A DNA stretch of 64,000 bases, from contig NC_037091.1 of NCBI RefSeq assembly GCF_002994745.2, positions 62,001-126,000 on the forward strand. Direction: 5' to 3'. This document shows positions 44,641 through 57,013 of the stretch, in pieces. The position numbers were made by a program, and so were the translations under genes. The stretch is from Rosa chinensis (lineage: Eukaryota > Streptophyta > Magnoliopsida > Rosales > Rosaceae). Each line of letters opens with the position of its first letter. Position 1 is the stretch's first letter. Below the pieces are notes generated by a model. That model searched no databases and was not told where the DNA came from. It saw only the letters and a list, made by a program, of their open reading frames with translations.

Positions 44641-46865
44641 ATGGACAGCCATCATTTCAAAGTACTGGAATTCACAACCCCCTCAACATCTGGAGAGACA
44701 GATCTCTTGATGATCACTCCAGCTGAAGTTGCCAGAGCACAATCAAAGAAGTATCAATTTATGCATATTGGAGCAGTCCAAGTCGGCATAAAGCTTTTGG
44801 CAAGAGAAGGCATCAATTGTTCAGTCCTATGTGTCCTGCAAGACAACCGACTGACTGACTTCCAAGCTAGTCTGTTGGGAACTCTAGAAGCATCACTGTG
44901 CAACCAAGTAGCATATTTCAACTGCTTCCCCAACTTCTCAACCAGCTTGAAGGATGCAGCCCACTGTCTCCGACTGAGAGTCAAGACAGATGGCATATCA
45001 ATGAAAAATGATATGCAAGAATTGGCGATAGTATACAGAATATACTATAAACTGATGAGCACCACAGTAGAGCCGAAGACACGGATTTCCAACATCCCTG
45101 GTCTCACTACTGGATTCCTCACCAGCCAGAAGAACCATTCACAGCAGATTCACAAAGTTGCTTGGAATGAAGTAACTTTTCCTATTGAATGGAAATTATC
45201 CGGTCCGAAGCTACCAGCAGAAAGTGCAAAAGCAAAAATCTACGAGAGTAGAAGAACTGGAGAAATCAGCCTCAACTTCGACAACCACAGAAAAAGTGAT
45301 GTCGGTCCTGAGAATATCAGGATACACAGCAATCTTCTGAGAAGAAGCTACAGCACCAGAGAAGCCGGTGTCAGTGGTACAAAACCCACCATTGAAGAGC
45401 CAATATCAGAAGAAGATCTGGAAGCTTATCTGAACAGACCAGTCCACATGCTTAGAGCTGAGAAGCTCTATGATCTTTATGAAGAAGCTGAGAACTGTGA
45501 AAGTCCGGAACGATTAGAAAAACTAATCGAAGAAATGAAAGAGTTCAAAATCAGAAAGACAAGAAAAGTCTTTCCTTATCAAGATCTTGAAATGGAAGAT
45601 GGAGAAAGCTCCAGAACTTTCATAAAGAAAGAAACAAGGGAAACAAAACTCCCAGTTCAGAAAGCCCCCACGGGTAAAAAAGGGGAAAGAAATTCCCAAA
45701 GATTCATCCCTGAGGACAATCTGCCAAGAGTTCCGATCACGAACTATGGCATCTGGTTAAATCTAGACAAGAGTCTAGACAAAAGAAAAACCATTGACCA
45801 ATGGGTAGATAGCCTAATGATGGCTTCTACACTTACCCTTGGCAAATTTGAAGCACCAGATTTGCAGGTGTACTATGAGACTACTCTCACTGGAGTGGCA
45901 AAAAAGTACTACCTATCATTCAAAGAAACCGCCAGAGGAAGAGACTGGCTTGAAGAGATCAAGAATTCAAAGTCTCCGTATGATTTTGCAGTACCCCTGT
46001 ACGATCAGTTCTGTGGAGATCTTTCAAATCTGAGTGAGAAAGCCAAAGAAACAACAAAATCGAATATCTATGCGCTCAAAATCTGCGACATGAGATACTT
46101 CGAAGAATACCTGAATGAATTTCAGGAATATTACTGTACAATTGGTGAACTAGAGAATACTGATCTAGTTAATCTGTTGCATAGAAAGCTCCCTGGACCA
46201 TGGAGAACAGCTGTGAGAGAAAGCATAGCTGAGAAACCGATTGAAAGATTTTTAGTTGGAGGAATTGCCGACAGAATCCGGCAATTACTGAAGGAGCAAT
46301 GCAAAGCCAATCTTAGAGCTAAGATGGCCAAGAAGCAACTCAAAGGAGTTGAGAATTTCTGCTATGGAATACTGGATATGCCCACAAATTGGGGATGTCA
46401 TGAATCCAATTTCAGCAGAAAGAAAAATATTACTCCAAAAAATTCAAAAAGAGTAATCAGAAGAAGGATTGGAAATTCAAGAAGAGTTCCAATTACAAGA
46501 AGCAACAGGATGAAGATCTAAAAAAGAAGTTCTTCAAGAAAAAGAAGAATTCTCATCAGCATAAACAACAACCGAGCAAGAAAGCTTGCAGATGTTGGTT
46601 ATGTAAAGCTGAAGGGCACTATGCCAATGAATGCCTGGAAAAGGGTAAAAGATCTACTAAAGCTCTCTTCGAGGAATATGAGCAAATAGTAGAAGTAGCA
46701 AACATGAAAGGCTACGAAATAGCCTATTCTGATGATGAAGAAGACGACAGGTCAGTTTACTCTGCCGGTCTGAAGAAGAAGATGAAGATTCATCATCCGA
46801 GTCTGAGATAGATTCTGAAGTAGAGTACTTCGAATATAGACAAATGAATGTTTTGAGAATCAAAA
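44641..46865 (+). pseudogene. Pararetrovirus polyprotein, movement and coat protein part
   Basis: 626 codons are open from ATG 44641. The N-terminal third has the 30K movement-protein core (HIGAVQVGIKLLAREGINCS, then LLGTLEASLCNQVAYFNCFP and SLKDAAHCLRLRVKT). The open frame continues upstream of the ATG but is cut by TAG 44611-44613, so the original start may have been earlier, overlapping ORF2. The middle is acidic and lysine-rich. The coat core follows at about residues 395-560 (YETTLTGVAKKYYLSF, LYDQFCGDL, EYLNEFQEYYCTIGEL). A frameshift around 46400-46500 moves the CCHC knuckle (C-x-C-x2-C-x4-H-x4-C, 46587-46634) into another frame, ending in an acidic stretch. The host LTR element then interrupts at 46866. 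Confidence 0.8.
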
Positions 46866-49502
46866 TGTAACGTCCCGAACCTAAATTCACCGGTTTACTA
46901 GTCATTGGGACGGTAAACGACCTTTACTTTCACTTTTACTTTCGGTTTAGTACTTTTAGTGGCCCTAAAAGTTGACTTTTTGTTCGGGTCAAAATTTGAG
47001 AAAATGTTCTTCATGGAAGTTGTAGAGGACGTTAAACCAAGCGCGTGCATATGTGGTACGTAAAAATCGGAGCTCGTATGCGAAAGTTATAAGCGAAATA
47101 CAAATTACTGTTCACGGTTACTGTTCATGGTAAGTTTCTATAAATAGCCGAGTTACTGTGGTAAGTTTCCATTTTTGGAAACTTACCCGGCTGTTTCTCT
47201 CTCCTCTCCCCCGATTCCTTCCTCTTCGGCCCGATTGCTTCTTCCTCCGGTTTCTTCCTCCTCCGGCCGACCCAGGACACAATCCGGCCACCCCCAAGCT
47301 CGGTTTCTTCCCCTTGTCACGTCTGTGGAGGTATTTCACGACAATTTGGCCGGAGAACCTCGATTTGGAGCGGAGGAAGCTGCGGTGGCAGTTGGGTACT
47401 TTTGCCGATTTCCGGCGATTCCGGCCACCTCCGGTCCCCATCTCGCCGTCGAAGGTTCGGTTTTCATCACTGATCATTTCCCCTATGGCCTTGTATCACG
47501 ATTTGTTGTGTAGATGCCGAATCGACGAATTGAAATTCTAGGGTTCTTGAGGATTTCTGGGTTTTTGTTCATTGATCGATTTCGGCCGTTTTTAATTGTT
47601 ATTTGGGATTGTTGTAGTTGAGAAGTTGAATCAGTGTGTTGAGAAGGTGCTACTGTCAAATTTTGGTGGCCATCGGAGATGGTGGTGGCGGCGCCGCCAC
47701 TGTGGGCGGCGGTAGCGGCGGCTAGGGTAGTTTATAAATTTTAATTTTTAGCTAGTTAAATTCTATAATTATCATAGAGCTTATATATGAAGTTTGGTGA
47801 ATTTTGGAGGAGTTTGGAATTGTTTGTGAATTTTCGAAGTTTGGAGTTTTGTGGTGGAATTATGGGAAATCCGGCCGTCGGATTTCCCTCGTTTCATTAT
47901 GGAATATGTAAATTGAGGAATTAGAATTGTGGAAGAGATTTGGGTTGAATTTGAGAAGTATTGGAGATAGGGATTTTCGGATTTCGTTTAAGTTCGTAAT
48001 TATTTTATCGGATTGCCGTTTATGGAAATATAATTGTGTACAGGGCAATGTCGCGAGCTACGGCTAGATGAAGGAACTCGTCTGCGTGGTTGCCCAATAG
48101 TACTGTGAGTGGACGTTTGTTTTAAATAAGTGATGCATGCATTTATTTATTAAAGCTTGTTTTATTTTATTAACCTATTTTCCGAGCATATAAAGTTGAT
48201 TGCGAATTATCTCATGGATTTGCTTTTAAGTAATGATTCTCACGAGTAATTATGATTTATACCGGTTGTGAGTTTCGGTTATTAAGTTGTTATGCTCGGA
48301 TTCGAAATTATAAATGATGTTGATTTTCGACGAATTGATTTTCGATGTGATTTTCGAGATTTATACTGTTTATATTATCTTTATAATCGTCGATTTGAGA
48401 TTTCTGAAAGATTTTCGAAATGGGATTTCGATGGAATAAATTCTTGTTTATTTATTCGATTTTTGGCATTGGGAATGCCTCATTGACAATCTACTTATTT
48501 CTTTAGCGTGTGGGACACGCTGTTAATTTATACGACTCTTTGAGTATTTCCGAGTGCGGTTGGGAATCGTACCCGTGTTGGCTTTATACGTGGACATGGG
48601 GAAGCTTTATTGATTTATCGGTTTTTAACCACCATACCCAGGGTCGTTATATATATATTATATTACTGGCTAGCCTATTAGTACTCCTCCCTACTTACTA
48701 TGTGTTCGTAGGCGAGTAGAGGAGAGCATGGGATGCTCTAGAGTGTGGGACACTCCGACCCGAGCCAATAAGGCTCCCTTCTTTTGTATGGTGACACTTC
48801 TTCCCCATATTTTATCGTTGCTTGACTAGCGGGGCTAGTCCGATTTTCACTGTAGCCAGCGGGGCTGGTCTTATTTTTCTGAGAAATGAGATTTCGGTTT
48901 TACGATATAGTTTTCGAATGTGGTGACTAGCGAGGCTAGTCGATTTATCGTTTTGGAATTCTTGGATTTAAAGCTAAATGTATTTTTCTAATTGTTGCAT
49001 GCATCGGTTATTAAAGAGAATAAATGTGGGAAAGTATGAAATCCTTTTTCCTTTAAATTGTTTATTTTTGTCCACTCACGCTAACGTTTTTCGTCTACTT
49101 TCCCCTGGGCCTTTCGGTTTCTAATGCCCAGTTTGCAGGCGAATTAGTGGAGGTCGGGCGTACATGACATTTGAGGCATAGTTGTCACTACTTCCGCAGT
49201 GTAGGATCGCTTGATCCTTTACTCTTCTTTTATATCCCTGTGTATAGTAGTATTGCTCTGCATAACCTTGGGATTAGTATTTTTGAGTTTGTGTTTTGTG
49301 AAAGTGGAGTTGTTGGTAATTGGGAGCAGGGTGGCTCCAGGAGTATAAGGTTGATTTGCTTGAAGTGTTTAGTGTGTTTTACAGGTTTTTGGGTAGTCCA
49401 TTTTAGAGGTGACTCTGCCAAATTTTTGGTAGAGTTATCCCTAACGTGGGCCCCACAGGGCCACCTCGGATTTCAGGGTGAAAGTCGGGGCGGGTCCTGT
49501 CA
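46866..49502 (+). repeat. LARD 5' LTR (2637 bp)
   Basis: Begins TGTAACGTCCCGAACC and ends GGGTCCTGTCA. TTTCTATAAATAGCC near 47136 provides a TATA-type promoter. Internal direct repeats of a (G/C)TAG..GGGGCTAGTC type occur near 48825-48945. Short frames inside it (for example 47158-47541) are repeated exactly in the other LTR and are not genes. Confidence 0.95.
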
Positions 49503-52500
49503 ATTTGGTATCAAAGCATTAGGTTGTTAGGTTCTGTAGACTCGTTTCTATTCTGTTACCTTATATACTTGGTGTTGCCCAGTACCTCTCGAGTGATGGC
49601 CCGACTGCAGCGGTTCCCCATCGTGTGCTCTTCGGTGCTGTGGTATTCATCAAGTGTGTAAGGTACAAAGTCAGTTGGTTTTCTTCTGGTGCTATGCCTC
49701 TTGTACGCCGACCTCCTAGGGTTTTCTTTGCGTATTCCATTGGTTAACTGTCTTGCGCCTATCCCTGGTGATGGTAGAGTAAAACTACTCTACAGTTTCG
49801 AGTTGTGCTACGAAATGTGATTCGAGGAAAATGTTGTGGTTGTCTTTTCTTTGATGCCAACAAGTTTGTTGGGGCAGGGATTAAGGTGCGGAAATCAGAG
49901 TTAGAGTTGTGTTTGAGTGTTTGAGACGAGCGACAATAGCTTTGGGCTGTCTCTAGATGATATGATTGCTTCGGAAATCAGGATTGTGGGTGGAAATGGA
50001 CTTGGTAATAATGGTGGTTTTGACTTTGAACCAAGTTTCGGGAAAGATATTTTGTGATGTGATTGGTTGTTAAGTAACATTTGAAATATTATAGGAAATT
50101 TTTGGTGGTTCTTTGGGAACCTCAGTGTTGGAAACCATTTACAGAGAAAATTGAATAATTATTCTGGGTTGTTATGGCTAGAGTCTTTGTTTTCAAGTGA
50201 CTTTGGTCACTGATGATGGCAAGTGAGAGGTGATGACAATAATTGAGAGATATAAGTAGGATGAGATTTTTAGAAATTGTCATTTTGGGTCGTTGACCTA
50301 ACCAAGGTGTATGAGCATAGTTTTGCTCGAAATAAAAGAGATTGATTTTTGATACCACAACTTATAGTTTTGTCTTCCCGAGTATTGGATGATAACGAAC
50401 AGGGAGATTAACAAGAATGGGCTTTTGCAGTTATGTGCTTGAAGTTCGAGAATCGGAAGAATGTTTAAGGTTTTATAATAGAGTTACGACTTTGGTCGGT
50501 AAATAATTGGGAGAGTTGGAATCAACTCTTCGTATGTGGTATTATGCAAATGGATTCTTTTGTTTATCCATTTATGAGTGAAACGGTTGTACGTAAATTT
50601 GGGGAATAGTGATAGTGATATAGTTGGGTGTTCTTAGAAGTTCAAACGAAATTACTTTGTGATACGGAATCTGATTTGAGTTTTAAATCGCGGAGCCTTG
50701 AAGGTTGAATTGTGATAGACTCTTAGTGGAAGTTTGCCGGACGAATGGGTTGTGATATTATATTAGTGGATGGTGGAAGGAATAACTTTAAGGAAATAAG
50801 TTTTTTGTTGGCTCTGGAAATGTTTTAAGTTAAGGCTTGACCAAGACTCTTGTTATCTTGGGTGGAAGGTATTGTAGTCTGTTTTAAGTGATGTACTTCA
50901 GTGATGATTATTTGAGCAAATTGGATCATTATTGTGGTGGGACCACGTTCGGATCCGGATATCGATTGGTGTGGCCCAAGCTGTTGGACGGGTGTCCTTT
51001 GTCTTATATTAAGGATTGTTCGGGAAAGAGCTTGTGAATTGTGTTAGCTACCTTGAGGAATTAGTTATTGCTTGAATTAAATATATTTAATGGATTCCTT
51101 TGGAGGGATTAAGCGAGTTTTGCCATCTTGGTGACCCTTAATTGAAAATGTATAGGAAGTTGGTACGAGTGAAATCCGGTCACCACTTGTCTAAAGGTAA
51201 GATGACTTGAAGAGGAAATAGGAGTTGAGTTGGAATGAATTGATTGGGCTTATGCTCTATCATGGGTTCAATATATATTTAAGTACTACTTGTTGAGCTA
51301 CTATGATTGAGTTATGTTATTGGAATAATTCTTAGTGAGAAGATTTGGAAAGTTTTTGGTGCAATTTTGGTTAGCACAAGAAAGTCATTGAGATCCTTGT
51401 TGTAACTAAAATTTTAGAAGTCAAGTGTCGATTGAGGAGTGGATTTGTGGTTATCTTATCCTCTTTTTGGTAAAGGCAATTGTTGTTTATCAGTTTTGGC
51501 CTTAAGTTAAATAAAAGGAGTTGGCTATATTCTAGTACTTGCAAGTTCAACGTGGTTTGACATAACTGATTTCCATTGATTCTTGTAACATCAGACAATG
51601 AACCTCTTCGATATCATATTTTCCTATCTTGGGAAGTGGACTCCGTTTCTGTGGTACACACGTGTTATTTGTTTAATTAAGTGACTTTAAGTTTTTCTAT
51701 TTGGGCTCTTATTCGACTTTCTCTCCAGGTTATTTTGAGCAAAAGAGTTTTTACGAATTTTTGCTTAGCAGTGGCTATGAGTTATTGGTAATGCTTGAGG
51801 GCATATCTATACTTTAAAACTGTTGAGTCAGCAAGGGATGCTATTTTATTTGAATTTGATCGGAATTCCAATCAAGTATTGTTTTCGGTGGTGAGAATTA
51901 TATTGGCATACGAAGTAGAATTATCATTTGTGGCGTAGAGGCCAGCGAAATTGACATGGATTCAACTAAATTTTGACCTATGACTAAGAAGTGTAGCCTC
52001 AGCTAAGAACAACTTTGGTGTGATGTATCTCCTCTTAGATTTGAATATTTGGGCTGGAATTGAGTGAATATTTATGGATTTTGCTTTGCATCAGGTTTCG
52101 GAAGATGTAGTACATAATGTGAGCAGTTTCGATTTTAGACATTGGTAATTGGTAGACTTCTTGGAATGCATGTGATTTAGAAGAATTTTATCCCCACATT
52201 ATAGTTATAAGCAGCTTTCGAGGGACAATGCTAATTTGCCCGTTTGAGAACTATAAGTGTGGCCAGCGGGATAACTATTAAATGAGTTTTCTTGTGACTG
52301 GGAATGTCATTTCAAGGCGTGATCAATGTTCCAATCAGTTGTCTGGGTAACAAAGAGGAAGTGTAGTGGTTCCATAACCTACCTGCTTAAGAACTTATGG
52401 GTTTGTCCGAGGCTACCCTTTGTTATGCTTGACAATTGTGGGACCTTTACGTGAACGACATTCGATCATAAATTTTTATATAAATAAATGGAAGGAAGTG

Positions 52501-53303
52501 TTGTTGTGTGTGGTAGTTACGAAGATTACTTGTTTTAGACTTTTGGGTTTCTGTAACCATGTTGTGATGTCTTAATCGTGTTGGCTTCCCGTTAACACCT
52601 GTGTAATTTGAAAAAGGTATTGTGTGTGGGGTCAATGACTTATAACAATGTTGTTGGTGAACGGTTTGGTTCTTTACCGTATGAGTTATATGCAAGATTA
52701 TGAATATGTCTATTCCAGTCAAGTGGCTTGTGACGTCAATACCTCGTGCTATCTGAATTATAATCATGTTTTGATTTGCTTGTGTAGTTGGGATTATAGG
52801 AAAAATCTTTGGGGTTGTCAAAGTAGTTGACTTGTGATTGTAAGAGAAAAATTTGACCAAGGATAAGTCGACAAGCTTCAAGGTTTTGGAAACATTGGAT
52901 GAGATATTGTTTTGGTTAGTCTTTTGGGGACTATGAAAAGAAGTTCATTCTGGTTGTGGGTTATATCGTTATTTTCATATCTTGGTTTTCTTGACGGGCG
53001 AGACGATTATTCCTTATGCAGTATTCAAGATTACAGTGACTGGTCATATTTCTGCTTGAGGACTGTTCCTTTTTATATGTCGATTCCCTTATTTTTTTTG
53101 GCCACCTCTTGGACTAGATCTAAAGTTAGTTTCTGCATGAGTTGAGCAGACTTGCATATCGATCGTGCGATATCATCCCCACTTTGTTATGATCTGAGTA
53201 CTACCTTCGTTGAGGATGTTGCATTGCAGATTAGTACGTGTGTGCTACCTCTACTTTAACAGTATGAAATTTCGAGGACGAAATTATTATAAGGAGGGGA
53301 GAT
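49503..53303 (+). other. LARD internal region: primer site, non-coding interior, polypurine tract
   Basis: 49506-49517 reads TGGTATCAAAGC, one mismatch from the tRNA-Met primer site. 53291-53302 reads AAGGAGGGGAGA, the polypurine tract next to the 3' LTR. Between them no frame exceeds about 145 codons and none resembles gag, protease, RT or integrase on either strand. The composition is T/G-rich with many stops. Confidence 0.8.
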
Positions 53304-55941
53304 TGTAACGTCCCGAACCTAAATTCACCGGTTTACTAGTCATTGGGACGGTAAACGACCTTTACTTTCACTTTTACTTTCGGTTTAGTACTTTTAGTGG
53401 CCCTAAAAGTTGACTTTTTGTTCGGGTCAAAATTTGAGAAAATGTTCTTCATGGAAGTTGTAGAGGACGTTAAACCAAGCGCGTGCATATGTGGTACGTA
53501 AAAATCGGAGCTCGTATGCGAAAGTTATAAGCGAAATACAAATTACTGTTCACGGTTACTGTTCATGGTAAGTTTCTATAAATAGCCGAGTTACTGTGGT
53601 AAGTTTCCATTTTTGGAAACTTACCCGGCTGTTTCTCTCTCCTCTCCCCCGATTCCTTCCTCTTCGGCCCGATTGCTTCTTCCTCCGGTTTCTTCCTCCT
53701 CCGGCCGACCCAGGACACAATCCGGCCACCCCCAAGCTCGGTTTCTTCCCCTTGTCACGTCTGTGGAGGTATTTCACGACAATTTGGCCGGAGAACCTCG
53801 ATTTGGAGCGGAGGAAGCTGCGGTGGCAGTTGGGTACTTTTGCCGATTTCCGGCGATTCCGGCCACCTCCGGTCCCCATCTCGCCGTCGAAGGTTCGGTT
53901 TTCATCACTGATCATTTCCCCTATGGCCTTGTATCACGATTTGTTGTGTAGATGCCGAATCGACGAATTGAAATTCTAGGGTTCTTGAGGATTTCTGGGT
54001 TTTTGTTCATTGATCGATTTCGGCCGTTTTTAATTGTTATTTGGGATTGTTGTAGTTGAGAAGTTGAATCAGTGTGTTGAGAAGGTGCTACTGTCAAATT
54101 TTGGTGGCCATCGGAGATGGTGGTGGCGGCGCCGCCACTGTGGGCGGCGGTAGCGGCGGCTAGGGTAGTTTATAAATTTTAATTTTTAGCTAGTTAAATT
54201 CTATAATTATCATAGAGCTTATATATGAAGTTTGGTGAATTTTGGAGGAGTTTGGAATTGTTTGTGAATTTTCGAAGTTTGGAGTTTTGTGGTGGAATTA
54301 TGGGAAATCCGGCCGTCGGATTTCCCTCGTTTTCATTATGGAATATGTAAATTGAGGAATTAGAATTGTGGAAGAGATTTGGGTTGAATTTGAGAAGTAT
54401 TGGAGATAGGGATTTTCGGATTTCGTTTAAGTTCGTAATTATTTTATCGGATTGCCGTTTATGGAAATATAATTGTGTACAGGGCAATGTCGCGAGCTAC
54501 GGCTAGATGAAGGAACTCGTCTGCGTGGTTGCCCAATAGTACTGTGAGTGGACGTTTGTTTTAAATAAGTGATGCATGCATTTATTTATTAAAGCTTGTT
54601 TTATTTTATTAACCTATTTTCCGAGCATATAAAGTTGATTGCGAATTATCTCATGGATTTGCTTTTAAGTAATGATTCTCACGAGTAATTATGATTTATA
54701 CCGGTTGTGAGTTTCGGTTATTAAGTTGTTATGCTCGGATTCGAAATTATAAATGATGTTGATTTTCGACGAATTGATTTTCGATGTGATTTTCGAGATT
54801 TATACTGTTTATATTATCTTTATAATCGTCGATTTGAGATTTCTGAAAGATTTTCGAAATGGGATTTCGATGGAATAAATTCTTGTTTATTTATTCGATT
54901 TTTGGCATTGGGAATGCCTCATTGACAATCTACTTATTTCTTTAGCGTGTGGGACACGCTGTTAATTTATACGACTCTTTGAGTATTTCCGAGTGCGGTT
55001 GGGAATCGTACCCGTGTTGGCTTTATACGTGGACATGGGGAAGCTTTATTGATTTATCGGTTTTTAACCACCATACCCAGGGTCGTTATATATATATTAT
55101 ATTACTGGCTAGCCTATTAGTACTCCTCCCTACTTACTATGTGTTCGTAGGCGAGTAGAGGAGAGCATGGGATGCTCTAGAGTGTGGGACACTCCGACCC
55201 GAGCCAATAAGGCTCCCTTCTTTTGTATGGTGACACTTCTTCCCCATATTTTATCGTTGCTTGACTAGCGGGGCTAGTCCGATTTTCACTGTAGCCAGCG
55301 GGGCTGGTCTTATTTTTCTGAGAAATGAGATTTCGGTTTTACGATATAGTTTTCGAATGTGGTGACTAGCGAGGCTAGTCGATTTATCGTTTTGGAATTC
55401 TTGGATTTAAAGCTAAATGTATTTTTCTAATTGTTGCATGCATCGGTTATTAAAGAGAATAAATGTGGGAAAGTATGAAATCCTTTTTCCTTTAAATTGT
55501 TTATTTTTGTCCACTCACGCTAACGTTTTTCGTCTACTTTCCCCTGGGCCTTTCGGTTTCTAATGCCCAGTTTGCAGGCGAATTAGTGGAGGTCGGGCGT
55601 ACATGACATTTGAGGCATAGTTGTCACTACTTCCGCAGTGTAGGATCGCTTGATCCTTTACTCTTCTTTTATATCCCTGTGTATAGTAGTATTGCTCTGC
55701 ATAACCTTGGGATTAGTATTTTTGAGTTTGTGTTTTGTGAAAGTGGAGTTGTTGGTAATTGGGAGCAGGGTGGCTCCAGGAGTATAAGGTTGATTTGCTT
55801 GAAGTGTTTAGTGTGTTTTACAGGTTTTTGGGTAGTCCATTTTAGAGGTGACTCTGCCAAATTTTTGGTAGAGTTATCCCTAACGTGGGCCCCACAGGGC
55901 CACCTCGGATTTCAGGGTGAAAGTCGGGGCGGGTCCTGTCA
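53304..55941 (+). repeat. LARD 3' LTR (2638 bp)
   Basis: Near-identical to 46866-49502, one base longer. An open frame that begins inside this LTR (55610) runs into the viral sequence by chance of the junction. Confidence 0.95.
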
Positions 55942-55946
55942 CAAAA

Positions 55947-56932
55947 ACTGGGAAGAAAGCAAGACAGAAACTTTCATGTCTTCTTATCAGGTGAACCCTG
56001 GTACATTCGTTTGTGACTACTGCCTATGTCACGAAAAAAATGGTCTCCCAATGTTTTGTGAAGAGTCTAAGAAGACTTATCACAAAGAATGCTTCATAGC
56101 TGAAGCAAGAAGAAAAACCAAGAATGGTCTTGTCAGCCAGTTGGTTGAGCAAGAATATGAAGAGTATTTCGCTGAGCAAAAGGCGAAAGAAGTTGAAACT
56201 CTGTTCCAGGAAACCATGGAACCTTCTTCCTCGAAAAAGGAAGAAATCATCGATGAAGAAAAAATCGATGAAGATATAGAAAAAATCGATGAAGATATTG
56301 AACTGGTTGAAATACCAGAAAATGATGTAGAACTGGTGAAACCACCAGAAACTGTTAATCTCTTAGAACGACAAGAGGATACTGCAACATGGGATCTACT
56401 TGGCCAACCATCCAGCAAGTTTGACTACAGAGTCAGATATGACCCTCCGTCATGGTTCAGTAATCCAGACGTCAAAGAGATACTTCCTACAGATTGGGAT
56501 GATGGTGTAGACAAATCACCCACTCAGGAAGATGTTCCAGAAGAATGTAAACCATTCATTCCAACGGAACAAGCTCAAGAAAATGAGCTTCATCAATCGA
56601 AAGTTGTCTCTACAAGTAAATACAGCAACTACATAGAGATTGGACTCAAGTTCCCTGATCACAGGAAATATCATCTACATGCTTTTGTAGATAATGGATC
56701 GGGATTTACTGTTGCAAAGAGATTTGCAATTCCAGATGAACTCTGGAAAGAAGACAAGAAAAAGTCAGCTACTGGTGTTACATTTGATGGAAGCCATCTC
56801 ACCATGAAGAAAGTAGCAAAAAATGTTCATATCACCATTGGTGGAGGAACATTTATGATCCAGAATGTTTGGCAGTCTGAAGGCCAAGGATCTGATTTCT
56901 TGTTGGGAAATGATTTCATTCTCCAACAATGA
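55947..56932 (+). pseudogene. Pararetrovirus polyprotein, Cys cluster and protease part
   Basis: Viral reading resumes right after the CAAAA duplication. A Cys/His cluster comes first (CDYCLCHEKNG, then C and HKEC, about 56005-56090), comparable with the second Cys-rich motif of badna-type coat regions. An acidic repeat-like stretch follows (KIDEDIEKIDEDIELVEIPE). The aspartic protease is at about 56690-56920: HAFVDNGSGFTVAKRF, where the usual D-T/S-G reads D-N-G, and FLLGNDFI, the conserved C-terminal element. The frame stops at TGA 56930-56932, then TAG 56984-56986, before RT begins in the same frame. Protease would cut the polyprotein; the D-N-G variant may be inactive or natural. Confidence 0.8.
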
Positions 56933-57013
56933 TTCATTCAGGATGAAGAAGCGATAGGCTTCAGGAAAGGAGAACGGGTGTTCTAGGCAGACCGGCTCAC
57001 ACAAGCAAGAAGT

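Larger units (their letters stand above)
46866..55941 (+). mobile_element. Non-coding LTR retrotransposon (LARD type) inserted in the pararetrovirus
   Basis: 9,076 bp with 2.64-kb LTRs, TG...CA ends and a perfect 5-bp duplication CAAAA (46861-46865 and 55942-55946). Primer site and polypurine tract are in place, but the 3.8-kb interior has no gag or pol frame. The two LTRs look almost identical: I found one single-base length difference (a T run near 47890 / 54331) and no substitutions in the stretches compared. So the insertion is recent and was mobilised by proteins of another element. The TGTAACGTCCCG start and the ATTTCGAGGACGAAATT...AAGGAGGGGAGA end resemble chromovirus (Tekay/Del) gypsy elements, but lineage is inferred from the ends only. 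Confidence 0.9.

Noticed and set aside
47158..47541. Open frames of 112-127 codons on both strands, repeated at 53596-53979
   Set aside because: They lie in the two LTR copies, overlap each other on both strands and resemble no protein; duplicated only because the LTRs are.
55610..55946. N-terminal 110 codons of an apparent 440-codon frame
   Set aside because: This part is LTR sequence that happens to be open in the frame of the viral protease part; not a real fusion gene.
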